Notes: a model not told the origin generated them from the sequence alone. A stretch of 64,000 nucleotides of DNA from Salinibacterium sp. PAMC 21357 (GCF_000247645.1 NZ_AHWA01000004.1:1-64000); one strand, 5' to 3'. Counted from the first letter of the stretch, positions 46,297 through 55,663 are shown. Made by a program: numbers and translations.

Positions 46297-46525
46297 CGTG
46301 GCGGAACCTCAGTTCGGTCTGCAGGTTGAGGGCCCGATCTAGGCGGGTAGGCAACAACAAAGACGTTCAAGAATAGCGGATGGGCGTGCGGGAGCCTAGC
46401 TCAGCGTCTGGGAACTAGCCGGGAGAACGTTGAGTGCCCAGTTTGCCGCGAAACCGGAATGACGGTTTAGCCGCTTCACACCACTAAACTCTAAAGGTCC
46501 TTTCCGCTGACCTCGAGGAGACGTC

Positions 46526-48868
46526 TTGGCCGCCAACGATACTGATTTCGGCACCGAAATGCGCGGCTACAAGAAAGAGGATGTCGACAAGTTAATTGGC
46601 GAACTTCGTCGCGAACTTGTCGCCGCAAAAGCCGACCGCACCTCGACTACAAAAGAGGTAAAGCGACTCCTTGCCGTTAATGAGGATCTTCAGGCAGAGC
46701 TCGACGAAACTGGCAGCCCCACCTATAGCGGTCTCGGATCGAAGCTCGAGAGCATGCTCCGCGTCGCTGAAGAGCACTCGACGCAGCTGATCAGCCAGGC
46801 AGATATTGACGCCGAGAAGATGCGTAAGGCCGTTCAGGCGGAAACCACAAGCTTGCGCAATGAGACCGCCAGCGAGTCAGAGCGCATCCTGGCTGATGCC
46901 ACTCGTGAAGCAGAGTCCCTGAGTGCAGGATCTCGCGCCGAGGCAGAAAGCCTCATCGCCCGCGCACGCGAAGAAGCTGCGCAGCTCACTACAGACGCTG
47001 CACGCGAAGCCTCCACAATTCGCGGGGCGGTTGCTACCGAAGCCGCGGATGCTCGCACCTCGGCCAAGCGTGAGGCCGCCGCCTTACGTGCCGAGACCGA
47101 GCGCGCAATGGCTGAACTTCGAGCAAGCACGGCCACTGAAGTGGCCGAAGCCCGTGAAGCCGCAGAGTCCCTTGCTCGTGACGCTGAGCTTGGCCGCGCT
47201 ACGTTCGAGTCAGAGAACACCAAGCAGCGTGAAGACCTTGAACGCGATGTCGAGCAGGCTCGCACAGATCTCGCCCGCGAGATAGAAACCGCCCGCGCCG
47301 AACTCGAAGCGGAAACCATCGCTGCGCGAGAAACTCTCGCGAACGACACCAAAGCGGCCAACACCAAGCTCGCCAACGAAACAAATTCAGCGCACGCCAA
47401 GCTCGTAAACGAGACTCAGGCTGCTCAGGCCAAGCAGAAAGCTGAACTGGATGCCGCCTACGCGGCTCTTGAGGCAGAAACTAATGCCACCCGCACTGCA
47501 GCGGAGTCCGAAGCCGCTAGCGTGCGCAGCGAGCTCGAGAAAGACGTCCTCACCGCACGCGCGGCACTGGAGAGCGAACTCACCGAAGCGCGCGAGCAGT
47601 GGGAACACGACGAACGTGAAGGTCGGGCGCAGCTCGAAAGCGACGTCACCTCGACTCGCGCAGCACTCGACGATGAAGTCACGACTACACAGGCTGCCCT
47701 AGAACACGAAGTGACCAGCACCAAGGCGTCGCTCGAACAAGAAGTCACGACCACGCAGACTGCTCTTGAGCAGGAAGTGAAGGTCACCAAGGCGGCGCTT
47801 GAACAAGAAGTCACGACCACGCGATCAAATCTGGCGCAAGAAGTTGCCACCGCGAAAGCAGAACTCGACGACGAGGTCACCACGACCCGCGCCGAACTCG
47901 AAGCATTCGTCAAAACCTCGCGGAGCGAACTGGCTGCAGAGCTGGCCGCGCAAAAGAAGGCACTCGTCCGCGAGGTCACAACTACCAAGAAGGCACTCGC
48001 CAAGGAAGTCAGCTCTACGCAGGCAGCCTTGGAGAGCGATGTCGAAACCACCAGAGCCGGCCTCGAGGAAGAGATCGCTACCGCCCGTGCGCTCTTCGCC
48101 AAAGAGTCGACGACCGCACGGGCTGAGTTCGAAGCCGAGATGGTTGCGCGGCGTAACGAGCTCGAAGCAGAAATCGCCAACGGAACCGCGGGTCTCGAAG
48201 CAGAAATGGCTCGCCGTCACGCCGACCTCGATGCCGAGATTGACAGCAAGCGCACCGCGCTCGAAACCGAAGACAGCGAAACCCGCGCGAAACTTGCCCA
48301 CGATGTGCAGAAACAAACAGCAGACCTCAACCGCGACGTCGCACGCCAGCGTGCGGAACTCGCGAACGAAGTTGAATCGACTCGCGCATCCATCAAGCAT
48401 CAGCTTGAAGAGACCCGCACCACAATCGAACGAGAAGCTGAAACCGCACGCATCGAACTTGAGCAAGAGCTTGCTACTCGTCGCGATGACGCCGAAAAGG
48501 AATTCCTGGCTCAGCACCGAGAAGCCTCAACGCAAACCCAGAACTACCTCGAAGAAGCTCAAGCACAGTTGGGCGAAGCCGTTCGCGAAGCAAATGCCAA
48601 ACGACACGAAGCTGAGGAGCTTGACAACAATTCGCAGGCCGAAGCGAAGTCGATTCTCGCCGACGCATCCGAGCGGGCCGCTGCTGAGATTGCCGATGCC
48701 GAGCAGCGCGCTAAGTCGTTGATGGACGACGCCGAGAAGCGTTCCAACGATCTAATTAGCGATGCAGAAGAGCGCTTGACAAAGATCAAAACGGAGCGTG
48801 AAACGGTTGCCGGTTACTTTGAGAACCTTCGCGGAGTTCTCAACCAAGCCGAGGAAGCTGGCCGGTAA
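46526..48868 (+). CDS. Scy-like giant coiled-coil protein with DivIVA-type N-terminus
   Basis: Cytoskeletal/polarity protein of 780 residues, TTG start with a GAGGAG ribosome site. The N-terminal MRGYKKEDVDKLIGELRREL matches the GY-x4-VD-x-L DivIVA membrane-binding motif. Residues 30-60 are a coiled coil, then Ser/Ala/Glu/Arg-rich helix all the way. Residues 243-660 form about 38 consecutive 11-residue repeats with consensus x-T-x-R-A-x-L-E-x-E-V, not the usual heptads. The end (ADASERAAAEIADAEQRAKS, DAEERLTKIKTERETVAGYF) is again like FilP/Scy tails. In Streptomyces Scy organises the tip growth complex with DivIVA; a like role in polar growth is inference. AI-2E permease follows. Confidence 0.82.
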   Translation: MAANDTDFGTEMRGYKKEDVDKLIGELRRELVAAKADRTSTTKEVKRLLAVNEDLQAELDETGSPTYSGLGSKLESMLRVAEEHSTQLISQADIDAEKMRKAVQAETTSLRNETASESERILADATREAESLSAGSRAEAESLIARAREEAAQLTTDAAREASTIRGAVATEAADARTSAKREAAALRAETERAMAELRASTATEVAEAREAAESLARDAELGRATFESENTKQREDLERDVEQARTDLAREIETARAELEAETIAARETLANDTKAANTKLANETNSAHAKLVNETQAAQAKQKAELDAAYAALEAETNATRTAAESEAASVRSELEKDVLTARAALESELTEAREQWEHDEREGRAQLESDVTSTRAALDDEVTTTQAALEHEVTSTKASLEQEVTTTQTALEQEVKVTKAALEQEVTTTRSNLAQEVATAKAELDDEVTTTRAELEAFVKTSRSELAAELAAQKKALVREVTTTKKALAKEVSSTQAALESDVETTRAGLEEEIATARALFAKESTTARAEFEAEMVARRNELEAEIANGTAGLEAEMARRHADLDAEIDSKRTALETEDSETRAKLAHDVQKQTADLNRDVARQRAELANEVESTRASIKHQLEETRTTIEREAETARIELEQELATRRDDAEKEFLAQHREASTQTQNYLEEAQAQLGEAVREANAKRHEAEELDNNSQAEAKSILADASERAAAEIADAEQRAKSLMDDAEKRSNDLISDAEERLTKIKTERETVAGYFENLRGVLNQAEEAGR
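47252..48505 (+). repeat. 33-bp/11-residue tandem repeats inside the coiled-coil gene
   Basis: Residues 243-660 divide without gaps into 38 blocks of eleven (for example TTTQAALEHEV, TSTKASLEQEV, TTTQTALEQEV, KVTKAALEQEV, TTTRSNLAQEV). The DNA is partly identical as well: a 22-base segment starting with GAACAAGAAGTCACGACC occurs at 47735 and 47801, 66 bases (two units) apart, showing growth by duplication. Confidence 0.85.
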
Positions 48869-48938
48869 TTTGCCTGCGGGCCTCTAGAATTGCGGACAGC
48901 CTGACAGCGCGTCGCTCAAGGCTGAACGGAGCCACGCC

Positions 48939-50000
48939 ATGAAGATTCTCAACCCTTTCCGCCTCGGTTTGCTCGGCGGCCTTGGCGTACTCGTTGCGGT
49001 CGGAATCGGCCAGACAATCATCTCCTTGGCGACGATTCTCACCTATGTTGGTGCGGCCCTCTTCTTAGCGCTCGGCCTCGACCCTTTGGTGACGTGGTTA
49101 GAGACGAAAAAGTTTCCTCGATGGACAGCGATCCTCACCGTGCTCGCAGGCGTGCTCGGAGTGTTTGCTGGGCTAGTTTTCGCGATCGTTCCCGTCATCG
49201 CTGAACAAGTGCGCAACGCATCCCGAGCGATTCCACGCCTAGTAACGGCGTTCTTTGATGGAACGATCAAAGAAAATATCGAGACTGCCTTTCCGTGGCT
49301 CAACGTTGAAGACTTACTCGATGGTTTTACTACCTGGGCTACCGAACTCGACTTCACTACGATTGGCGGCGGCGTCTTTGCCGTTGGCATTGGAATCGCG
49401 ACCGGTATTACCGGCGCAATCATCGTGCTTATTCTGACGATCTACTTCGTGTCGTCAATCAACAACATCAAGTCAGGGATCTATCAACTGGTCCCGGCGA
49501 CCAAAAGAGCCAAGTTCATCGACCTTGCTGAACAAGTCAGCACTGCGGTCGGCCGCTACGTAATTGGCCAGGGCTCCCTTGCCCTCGTCAATGGTGTGCT
49601 GTCATTCATCGTGCTCACGTGGATCTTCCCGGCGTTCGATCTGCCAGTGAAATATTCAGCGCTCCTAGCGTTCATAGCCTTCCTGGGCTCACTCATCCCT
49701 CTCGTGGGAACGCTTAGCGGTTCAGTAGTGATCGCCCTGCTGGTGCTGCTCTTTAACGGTCCACCGAGTGTCATAGCCGTCGGGATCTACTACCTGATCT
49801 ACATGCAGGTAGAGGCGTACCTGCTTAATCCCCGCATCATGAGCAAGGCCGTAAAACTGCCGGGCGCTCTTGTCGTCATCGCCGCCCTCGCAGGCGGAAC
49901 GCTGTTGGGAATCTTGGGCGCCCTCATTGCGATCCCGGTTGCCGCAGCAATCTTGCTCGTTGTGCAACAGGTAGTCGTTCCTCGCCAAGCAGAACTTTAG
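48939..50000 (+). CDS. AI-2E family transporter (PerM/TqsA-like)
   Basis: Polytopic membrane protein of 353 residues. Family features: LFLALGLDPLVTWLETKKFP, IVPVIAEQVRNASRAIPRLV, the middle soluble loop, VGRYVIGQGSLALVNGVLSF, LIPLVGTLSGSVVIALLVLL, and YLLNPRIMSKAVKLPGALVV near the end. The family exports autoinducer-2 in some species or acts in Na+/H+ antiport in others, so no substrate is claimed. It lies 70 bases behind the coiled-coil gene. Confidence 0.88.
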   Translation: MKILNPFRLGLLGGLGVLVAVGIGQTIISLATILTYVGAALFLALGLDPLVTWLETKKFPRWTAILTVLAGVLGVFAGLVFAIVPVIAEQVRNASRAIPRLVTAFFDGTIKENIETAFPWLNVEDLLDGFTTWATELDFTTIGGGVFAVGIGIATGITGAIIVLILTIYFVSSINNIKSGIYQLVPATKRAKFIDLAEQVSTAVGRYVIGQGSLALVNGVLSFIVLTWIFPAFDLPVKYSALLAFIAFLGSLIPLVGTLSGSVVIALLVLLFNGPPSVIAVGIYYLIYMQVEAYLLNPRIMSKAVKLPGALVVIAALAGGTLLGILGALIAIPVAAAILLVVQQVVVPRQAEL

Positions 50001-50019
50001 CCGGATGCGGTCTTCGCGT

Positions 50020-50754
50020 TCAGAGCGAGGTAACGGGCTCCGGAGGCCACGTTCGCGGCAGCGGTAACACCGAAGGGTTCAGCCGTTCTGCGATCTCGCT
50101 GAGCACCCGGTAGGTTTGCGCCTCCCCCACCCAGAGATGTTTACCGCCCTCGACCGCTACGAACTCGTGTTCCGGCACCGAAGCGAAACGCTTCGCAGCT
50201 TCTTCCGGGCGCAGATAGTCATCAAGTTCGGGAATGATCGCGACCAGACGTCGGTCATCGCCAGCCCACGCAGCAACGTCGCTCTCGCTGGCACGGTGAA
50301 GTGGCGGCGACAGCAGAATTGCGCCGGTGATGGGGTGCTCGCGACCGAATTTGAGAGTCACCTCGGTGCCGAATGACCAGCCAAGGAGCCAGACGTTAGG
50401 CAGTCCGCGTTCGTGCACGAAGTCCATCGCCGCGGCAAGATCATGTTGCTCAAGCTCGCCTTCACCAAAGCTGCCCTCTGATGTTCCCCGCGGAGAGCTG
50501 ACGCCGCGAAAGTTGAACCTCAGTACCGCAACGTCTGCCAGCGCAGGTAGACGTGCTGCCGCCTTGCGGATGATGTGAGAATCCATGAACCCGCCGGCTG
50601 TCGGCAGCGGGTGAAGCGTAACCAGAGTCGCGGCGATATGTCCAGACTCCGGTATCGAGAGTTCGCCAACAAGGGTGAATCCGTCACTTGTCTGCAGTTC
50701 GATCTCCTCGCGCTTGGCGGGAAGTTCGGTGGCACCTCTGATGGCTTCACTCAC
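50020..50754 (-). CDS. Alpha/beta-hydrolase (COG2945-type)
   Basis: Cytosolic hydrolase of 244 residues, GTG start. Nucleophile Ser in WLLGWSFGTEVTLKFG; the oxyanion strand VTLHPLPTAGGFMDSHIIRK; Arg/Gly loop LRFNFRGVSSPRGTSEGSFG; Asp in IIPELDDYLRPEE; His in AVEGGKHLWVGEAQ. Substrate unknown. Convergent with the AI-2E gene by 20 bases. Confidence 0.85.
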   Translation of the reverse strand: MSEAIRGATELPAKREEIELQTSDGFTLVGELSIPESGHIAATLVTLHPLPTAGGFMDSHIIRKAAARLPALADVAVLRFNFRGVSSPRGTSEGSFGEGELEQHDLAAAMDFVHERGLPNVWLLGWSFGTEVTLKFGREHPITGAILLSPPLHRASESDVAAWAGDDRRLVAIIPELDDYLRPEEAAKRFASVPEHEFVAVEGGKHLWVGEAQTYRVLSEIAERLNPSVLPLPRTWPPEPVTSL

Positions 50755-50764
50755 GGGTGGTTTC

Positions 50765-51061
50765 TCACAATCTAATTTTCCAGCAGTGCTGGTGCCAATG
50801 ACGTCGTGCCGCTAAGTCGTCAGCTGCGCCCATTATTCCGTCAGCTCGCCACGTGACAGTGTGTGCGACTCCCACGGAGATAGGCTGCGAGCATCCGGGG
50901 CAGGTATAAAGCTTGGCCGCGCTGCTTGCCGAGACGGGCTGAACGTTCCATTCGCCGTCGGACTTGTTCTCGGTTCGTCGAGAACCGTACAGCACTTGGT
51001 TCAGGTCACCGCGGTCATCATCGGGGCGACGCCTCCCACGGGGGCGATTTGAACGAGGCAT
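50765..51061 (-). CDS. Small zinc-ribbon-like protein, 98 residues
   Basis: Actinobacterial conserved protein of unknown function, sometimes annotated as ATP/GTP-binding without evidence. Basic N-terminus (MPRSNRPRGRRRPDDDRGDL), a middle LYGSRRTENKSDGEWNVQPV, then a CxxC zinc pair in YTCPGCSQPISVG, and a His/Cys pair in ARRHWHQHCWKIRL, which could complete a zinc site. Leaderless promoter (TAAGCT). The hydrolase gene follows on the same strand. Confidence 0.83.
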   Translation of the reverse strand: MPRSNRPRGRRRPDDDRGDLNQVLYGSRRTENKSDGEWNVQPVSASSAAKLYTCPGCSQPISVGVAHTVTWRADGIMGAADDLAARRHWHQHCWKIRL

Positions 51062-51067
51062 AGTTCA

Positions 51068-51073
51068 AGCTTA
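51068..51073 (-). promoter_or_regulatory. -10 element, leaderless promoter of the zinc-ribbon-like gene
   Basis: On the minus strand TAAGCT, six bases (TGAACT), then the ATG at 51061. Confidence 0.55.
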
Positions 51074-51092
51074 TGCGTTGGATCGAATGAAC

Positions 51093-51749
51093 CTAATACC
51101 AGCCGTGGCTCTCAGAGTAAGCCCAGGCGCCACAGGGCGTGCCATAGCGGCCAGCAATGTAGCTGAGGCCCCAAGAGATCTGGGTCGCCGGGTTTGTCGC
51201 CCAGTCGGCGCCAGCGCTGGCCATCTTGCTGCCCGGAAGTGCCTGCGGGATGCCGTAGGCACCACTCGACGAGTTCATGGCGTAAACGTTCCAGCCCGAC
51301 TCGCGGTTCCACAAGCTGACCAAGCAGTTGTACTCCGCGGCGCCCATGCCCTGCGAAGCGAGGATGGATTGTGCGATCGCTTGGGCTGTGCCGGGATCAG
51401 GCACTCCGGCCGCCGGCGCTGTCGGCGCTGTCGGCGCATCAGGGAGCACAGGTTCGACCACGATTTCTTTGATGGCGAACTTATCGCGAGAAATTTCGTT
51501 AACGAATCCCTCGGCGATAGTAATCGACTGCACTTCGGCGCGCTCAATAGTTGTCGCTGGAACACTGGCAGCAGACACTGTAGTAACCGGATTAGGCGGA
51601 ACCACCATAAAGGCGGCTACGAAGCCCAAGCTCGCCAGCGATGCGAAGACAGGAAGACTCCACGAGGAGCGTTTGTGGCGACCAGAAAGATCCGCACTCT
51701 GGCTTTTAGCCTGAGCGCGGAGGATTGCTGCTCGCGAATTTTTTACCAC
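51093..51749 (-). CDS. Secreted lytic-transglycosylase-like protein
   Basis: Peptidoglycan-directed protein of 218 residues. A basic N-terminus and hydrophobic helix (about 32-55) form a signal anchor; a variable linker rich in Pro/Ala reaches residue 125. The C-terminal domain (about 130-218) is SLT-like: YNCLVSLWNRESGWNVYAMN with the catalytic Glu, SSGAYGIPQALPGSKMASAG, then NPATQISWGLSYIAGRYGTP. Two Cys may pair. The GTG start at 51749 has a short leader. Confidence 0.85.
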   Translation of the reverse strand: MVKNSRAAILRAQAKSQSADLSGRHKRSSWSLPVFASLASLGFVAAFMVVPPNPVTTVSAASVPATTIERAEVQSITIAEGFVNEISRDKFAIKEIVVEPVLPDAPTAPTAPAAGVPDPGTAQAIAQSILASQGMGAAEYNCLVSLWNRESGWNVYAMNSSSGAYGIPQALPGSKMASAGADWATNPATQISWGLSYIAGRYGTPCGAWAYSESHGWY

Positions 51750-51793
51750 AATAACTGCGATATTAGCGCACAGACCTGAAAAACAGGCGGGAG

Positions 51794-52345
51794 CTAGCGA
51801 ACCGCGAGCATCACGTCAATCACGGAGTCGAGCAAATGGTCGACTTGAGACTCACGGTAGCCGCCCTTTGTACTGCGAAATGCGACCGTGCGAACACGTT
51901 CGATCGTGAGCGGAGCGCCGTGCTGAAAGTAGCTGGCAAGTTCTTCAGCGAAAGCATCGACGTCTTTAACTGCGTAACCCGTCGTGAAGGAACTAACGCG
52001 GGAAAACTTCTTGCCCGCATGACGCGCTAGACGGTTCAGAATTTCTTGAGCCTCGGATCGGGCATTCGCGTACCAGGCCGACTCACCGAGCTCGGCGATC
52101 GCCCGGTCGCGCTCGCGCGAAGCGAATGCATCTTCGAGACGTTCCAGAGCGGAATCGACATGCTGTGGCGAATACCCGCCCTTTTGCATAACGAAAGCCA
52201 ACTTGCGGATAGTGCGCGACGAAACCACAGCAGCGTCAGTGCGTTCCGAGGTGTAGGCGCTGCGCGCCTCCTCAAGGAAGTCCTCGACTTGGTCAACGTT
52301 GTAGCCCAACTTTGACTTGCGGGTGCGGGGGAATGTGGTGCTCAC
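51794..52345 (-). CDS. DivIVA-domain repeat protein
   Basis: Cell-division/polar growth protein of 183 residues, GTG start. Four G-Y-x4-(V)-(D/E) motifs: KLGYNVDQVEDFLEEARSAY (residues 12-31), KGGYSPQHVDSALERLEDAF (56-75), TGYAVKDVDAFAEELASYFQ (122-141) and KGGYRESQVDHLLDSVIDVM (161-180). They form two copies of a two-motif module; the DivIVA family usually has one at the N-terminus. The motif binds membrane through its aromatic/basic residue. cdsA is directly downstream on the minus strand of its promoter region. An upstream CAGAAT, six bases, GTG resembles a leaderless promoter. Confidence 0.85.
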   Translation of the reverse strand: MSTTFPRTRKSKLGYNVDQVEDFLEEARSAYTSERTDAAVVSSRTIRKLAFVMQKGGYSPQHVDSALERLEDAFASRERDRAIAELGESAWYANARSEAQEILNRLARHAGKKFSRVSSFTTGYAVKDVDAFAEELASYFQHGAPLTIERVRTVAFRSTKGGYRESQVDHLLDSVIDVMLAVR

Positions 52346-52359
52346 AGTTCTATTCTGCC

Positions 52360-53235
52360 TTACGTGAAGATAAGAAACAGCGCATAGCCGGCAGCGGCCG
52401 ACAAGAGCGAAGAATCGACGCGGTCAAGGAAGCCTCCGTGCCCGGGAAGCCACGTACTGATGTCTTTAATTCCCAAGTCTCGCTTGATTAGTGACTCTGC
52501 TAGATCACCCATCGTTGCGGTGCCGAGAATGACGAGCCCAAAGATGATTCCGACCCAGACGGGCTGACCGAGCATAAAGAGCGCCAACAGCACTCCGGCA
52601 ATAACCGAAGCAAGCGCGGCGCCAGCAAAACCTTCCCAGGTCTTGTTCGGGCTAATTTTTGGTGCCATCGGATGCTTTCCGAAAGAAAGCCCGCTGGCGT
52701 AGGCACCAATATCGCTCACTACGACAACGATCAACAGTGCCAACGTCCACCACTGGCCACCGTCTTGAGCCGTGAGAAGCACCGTGAAACTTGCCAAGAA
52801 TGCAACGTAGAGCATGACGAAAACGCCAGCACCCAGATCCCTCAGCACAGAGCGAACTGAACCGCGATGACTCGGTCGAACTAGGTAGACGAGCCGCCAA
52901 AGGCTAACGAAGGCAATACCCGCGAGTGTGACGTACCACTGCCCCTCGGCAAGCCAATAGAACGATGCAGGAACTACCGCAACGCCAGCGATAACTGTCG
53001 GTACGCGCGGGATATTAAGACCTGCAAACCGCAGCGCGCTGGCGAGCTCGAAAGCGGTGAATGCTACGAGCACACCGGCAAAGAGCATGTAGAGCTCTTT
53101 AACGAAGATCAGGCTGAACAACAACGAAAGCCCAAGCGCTAGCCCTACGGTGAGAGCCATCGCCAATGGGCGCCCAGTGCGGGCGTTAATTTTGTCGTTT
53201 GTCGCTCTAACCTGAGCTTCGAATTCGGAAACCAT
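52360..53235 (-). CDS. cdsA: Phosphatidate cytidylyltransferase
   Basis: Membrane enzyme that makes CDP-diacylglycerol from phosphatidate and CTP, entry point to phospholipids. 291 residues, several hydrophobic helices. The family signature GDLAESLIKRDLGIKDISTW, then LPGHGGFLDRVDS is intact, and the Mg2+/CTP Asp residues are present. The ATG follows the RRF stop by overlap (1 base). Classic order frr-cdsA. Confidence 0.95.
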   Translation of the reverse strand: MVSEFEAQVRATNDKINARTGRPLAMALTVGLALGLSLLFSLIFVKELYMLFAGVLVAFTAFELASALRFAGLNIPRVPTVIAGVAVVPASFYWLAEGQWYVTLAGIAFVSLWRLVYLVRPSHRGSVRSVLRDLGAGVFVMLYVAFLASFTVLLTAQDGGQWWTLALLIVVVVSDIGAYASGLSFGKHPMAPKISPNKTWEGFAGAALASVIAGVLLALFMLGQPVWVGIIFGLVILGTATMGDLAESLIKRDLGIKDISTWLPGHGGFLDRVDSSLLSAAAGYALFLIFT

Positions 53236-53786
53236 TAGACCTCGAGCAACTCGGTCTCTTTGCGCTTGAGAGCGTCGTCGACGGCGTCTACGTGAGCCTT
53301 GGTGCTTGCTTCAAGTTCTTTCTCGGCGCGAGCAACCTCGTCTTCGCCAACTTCAGTCAGCGCGTCGAGGTCGTCTTTAGCTTTGCGGCGAATATTGCGC
53401 AACGCCACACGAGCCTGCTCCGCCTTATCGCGAACAATCTTGACAAAATCCTTGCGGCGATCCTCGGTGAGTTCAGGAAGCGTGGCGCGAATAACGCTGC
53501 CATCGTTGCCAACGCTGGCGCCCAAGTGGTGTGCTCCAGCAATTGCCTTCTCGATGTCCTTCAGAGCGGACTTGTCGAACGGCGTAATGAGCAGCGTGCG
53601 CGCCTCTTGGTTAACCATCGACGCTAGCTGCTGCAACGGCGTCGGCGTTCCGTAGTAATCCACGAGAACTTTTTGGAACAGCGCAGGGTTGGCACGGCCA
53701 GTGCGCACCGTGCCGAAGTCGTCTTTGGCAGCTTCCACTGCCTTGTTCATTTTTTCACTAGCCTCGGCTAGAACATCACTAATCAC
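53235..53786 (-). CDS. frr: Ribosome recycling factor
   Basis: Splits post-termination ribosomes with EF-G. 183 residues from the GTG at 53786, chosen for its AGGAG site and the family-standard [20 protein letters not shown] start. Conserved [69 protein letters not shown] are all present. Confidence 0.97.
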   Translation of the reverse strand: MISDVLAEASEKMNKAVEAAKDDFGTVRTGRANPALFQKVLVDYYGTPTPLQQLASMVNQEARTLLITPFDKSALKDIEKAIAGAHHLGASVGNDGSVIRATLPELTEDRRKDFVKIVRDKAEQARVALRNIRRKAKDDLDALTEVGEDEVARAEKELEASTKAHVDAVDDALKRKETELLEV

Positions 53787-53944
53787 TGGCACTCCTCTTA
53801 GTCTCACCCGAGTTTAGCGTGCAGTCGCCACAACGATGGCTGCAGGACGCACGCGATTCACGCATAGCTCGGGGTTGTTGGGCTTCGTTGAACTTGTTGA
53901 GCGACATCGCTTTTGTCGGGCGACGAGGTCAGGGTCGCAGCATG

Positions 53945-54658
53945 TTAGCCGTGAACGCGGGTTCCGATCTGTTCCCCCACGATTGCGCGGGTGAGATTTC
54001 CCTTCGGTTCCATACCAAACACGAGCATGGGCATCGCGTTATCCATGCACAAGCTAAATGCGGTTGAGTCGACAACTTTGAGACCCTGCACAAGAGCGTC
54101 TTGAAAACTGATCGAGTCGAGCTTGCGAGCATCCGGGTTGCTGCGAGGGTCGGAGTCGTAGACGCCATCCACACCGTTTTTAGCAACCAAAACTTCTTCG
54201 GCGCCAATTTCCAAGGCTCGCTGGGCGGCAACGGTGTCGGTGGAGAAGTAAGGCAAGCCTGCACCAGCACCGAAGATCACGACGCGACCCTTCTCAAGGT
54301 GGCGCTCGGCCCGCAATGGGATGTATGGCTCGGCGACTTGCGTCATCGCGATCGCGGACTGCACGCGCGTTGCTGTTCCTGCCTGCTCAAGAAAGTCCTG
54401 AAGGGCGAGGGCGTTCATAACCGTACCCAGCATGCCCATGTAGTCAGCACGACCGCGGTCCATTCCGCGCTGGCTAAGCTCAGCACCCCGGAAGAAGTTT
54501 CCACCACCGACAACAATCGCGATTTCGACATCCGCCGCTGCAGCGGCGATCTCCTTCGCCAGCGACGAGACGACATCCGGGTTGACTCCAAGCTGGCCAC
54601 CGCCGAAAGCTTCACCGGACAGTTTCAGCAGCACCCGACGTTTGCGTTGTGTAGTCAT
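53945..54658 (-). CDS. pyrH: UMP kinase
   Basis: Phosphorylates UMP to UDP; regulates pyrimidine supply. 237 residues; amino-acid-kinase fold: [80 protein letters not shown], and [13 protein letters not shown]. The usual tsf-pyrH-frr order holds. Ribosome site AGAAG upstream of the ATG. Confidence 0.97.
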   Translation of the reverse strand: MTTQRKRRVLLKLSGEAFGGGQLGVNPDVVSSLAKEIAAAAADVEIAIVVGGGNFFRGAELSQRGMDRGRADYMGMLGTVMNALALQDFLEQAGTATRVQSAIAMTQVAEPYIPLRAERHLEKGRVVIFGAGAGLPYFSTDTVAAQRALEIGAEEVLVAKNGVDGVYDSDPRSNPDARKLDSISFQDALVQGLKVVDSTAFSLCMDNAMPMLVFGMEPKGNLTRAIVGEQIGTRVHG

Positions 54659-54773
54659 CGTCTTCTTTCGTTCGTGGTCATCATGTACAGGCTATGGGGT
54701 TGAGCAGCGTTCAGCAGCGGCACACAGCACATTCGCCGCAAGCAACCCGCGGCGCCCTCAAAATTGGTCCCGG

Positions 54774-54819
54774 CACACTAAAGGCCCGAGGCATTAGCGC
54801 CTCGGGCCTTCATAGTGTG
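54774..54819 (-). terminator. Terminator between tsf and pyrH
   Basis: AAGGCCCGAGGC and GCCTCGGGCCTT form a perfect 12-bp stem with a 6-base loop, extended by CACACTA/TAGTGTG; a T-run appears on the minus strand only weakly (TTTAGTGTG). It lies between the tsf stop and the pyrH promoter, so it separates the two transcripts. Confidence 0.8.
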
Positions 54820-54823
54820 CGTG

Positions 54824-55651
54824 TTAGGCGCCTACCTTGAAGCGAGCAAAACCAGTAACGGTGATGCCTGCATCGGCAGAAACCTTAGCGATCGAGAGCT
54901 TGTTGTCACGAGCGTAGTCCTGGTCAAGCAGGGCAACCTGCTTGAAGAACGCACCGAGACGACCTTCAACGATCTTGGGGAGCGCAGCGTCAGGCTTGCC
55001 CTCTCCGCGGCTGATCTCTTCAACGATACGACGCTCGTTTTCGACATCATCTGCCGGAACGTCTTCACGCGAAAGATAGGTGGGTGCTGCAAACGAGATG
55101 TGCTGCGCGATTCCGCGAGCAGTCTCTGCATCGTCACCCGTGTATGCGACAACAACGCCAACCTGCGGAGGCAGGTCCTTGTTGGTGCGGTGCATGTAGA
55201 CCTCGAACGAGTCACCCTCGAGCTTGGCCAAGCGACGAAGTTCAAACTTCTCACCGAGAATAGCGGCTTCGTCGTCGATGAGCTGAGCGACCGTGGACGA
55301 CCCTGCGGGGGCCGCGAGGCCTTCCTCAACGGTCGACGCGCCAGCTTCGGCAACGGCAGCAGCAACGGCCTCGCCGAGAGCAACGAACTTGTCACTCTTT
55401 GCAACGAAGTCGGTCTCGCAAGCGAGTTCGATGATCGTCGAGGTTGCACCAGACGAGTGTGCGGCGATGAGGCCCTCACTGGTGGAACGGTCCGAACGCT
55501 TCGCGTTGCTCTTGGCACCGCGCAGACGCAGAAGCTCGGTGGCCTTTTCGAGGTCACCACCAGCTTCTACGAGTGCGTTCTTGGTTTCAACCATGCCGGT
55601 GCCGAGGCGCTCGCGCAGGGTCTTGAGGTCTTCGAGGCGAAAGTCTGCCAT
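54824..55651 (-). CDS. tsf: Elongation factor Ts
   Basis: Nucleotide exchange factor for EF-Tu, 275 residues. LRERLGTGMVETKNALVEAG (family LRxxTGxGxMDxKxAL), DLEKATELLRLRGAKSNAKR, and CETDFVAKSDKFVALGEAV (TDFVA motif) are intact. The rpsB stop lies 12 bases upstream, so rpsB-tsf is one operon. Confidence 0.97.
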   Translation of the reverse strand: MADFRLEDLKTLRERLGTGMVETKNALVEAGGDLEKATELLRLRGAKSNAKRSDRSTSEGLIAAHSSGATSTIIELACETDFVAKSDKFVALGEAVAAAVAEAGASTVEEGLAAPAGSSTVAQLIDDEAAILGEKFELRRLAKLEGDSFEVYMHRTNKDLPPQVGVVVAYTGDDAETARGIAQHISFAAPTYLSREDVPADDVENERRIVEEISRGEGKPDAALPKIVEGRLGAFFKQVALLDQDYARDNKLSIAKVSADAGITVTGFARFKVGA

Positions 55652-55663
55652 GGTTTCGAATCC

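Noticed and set aside
47458-48180. Ser-rich antisense frames across the coiled-coil gene
   Set aside because: Periodic because the sense repeats are periodic; GC-skewed codon shadow.
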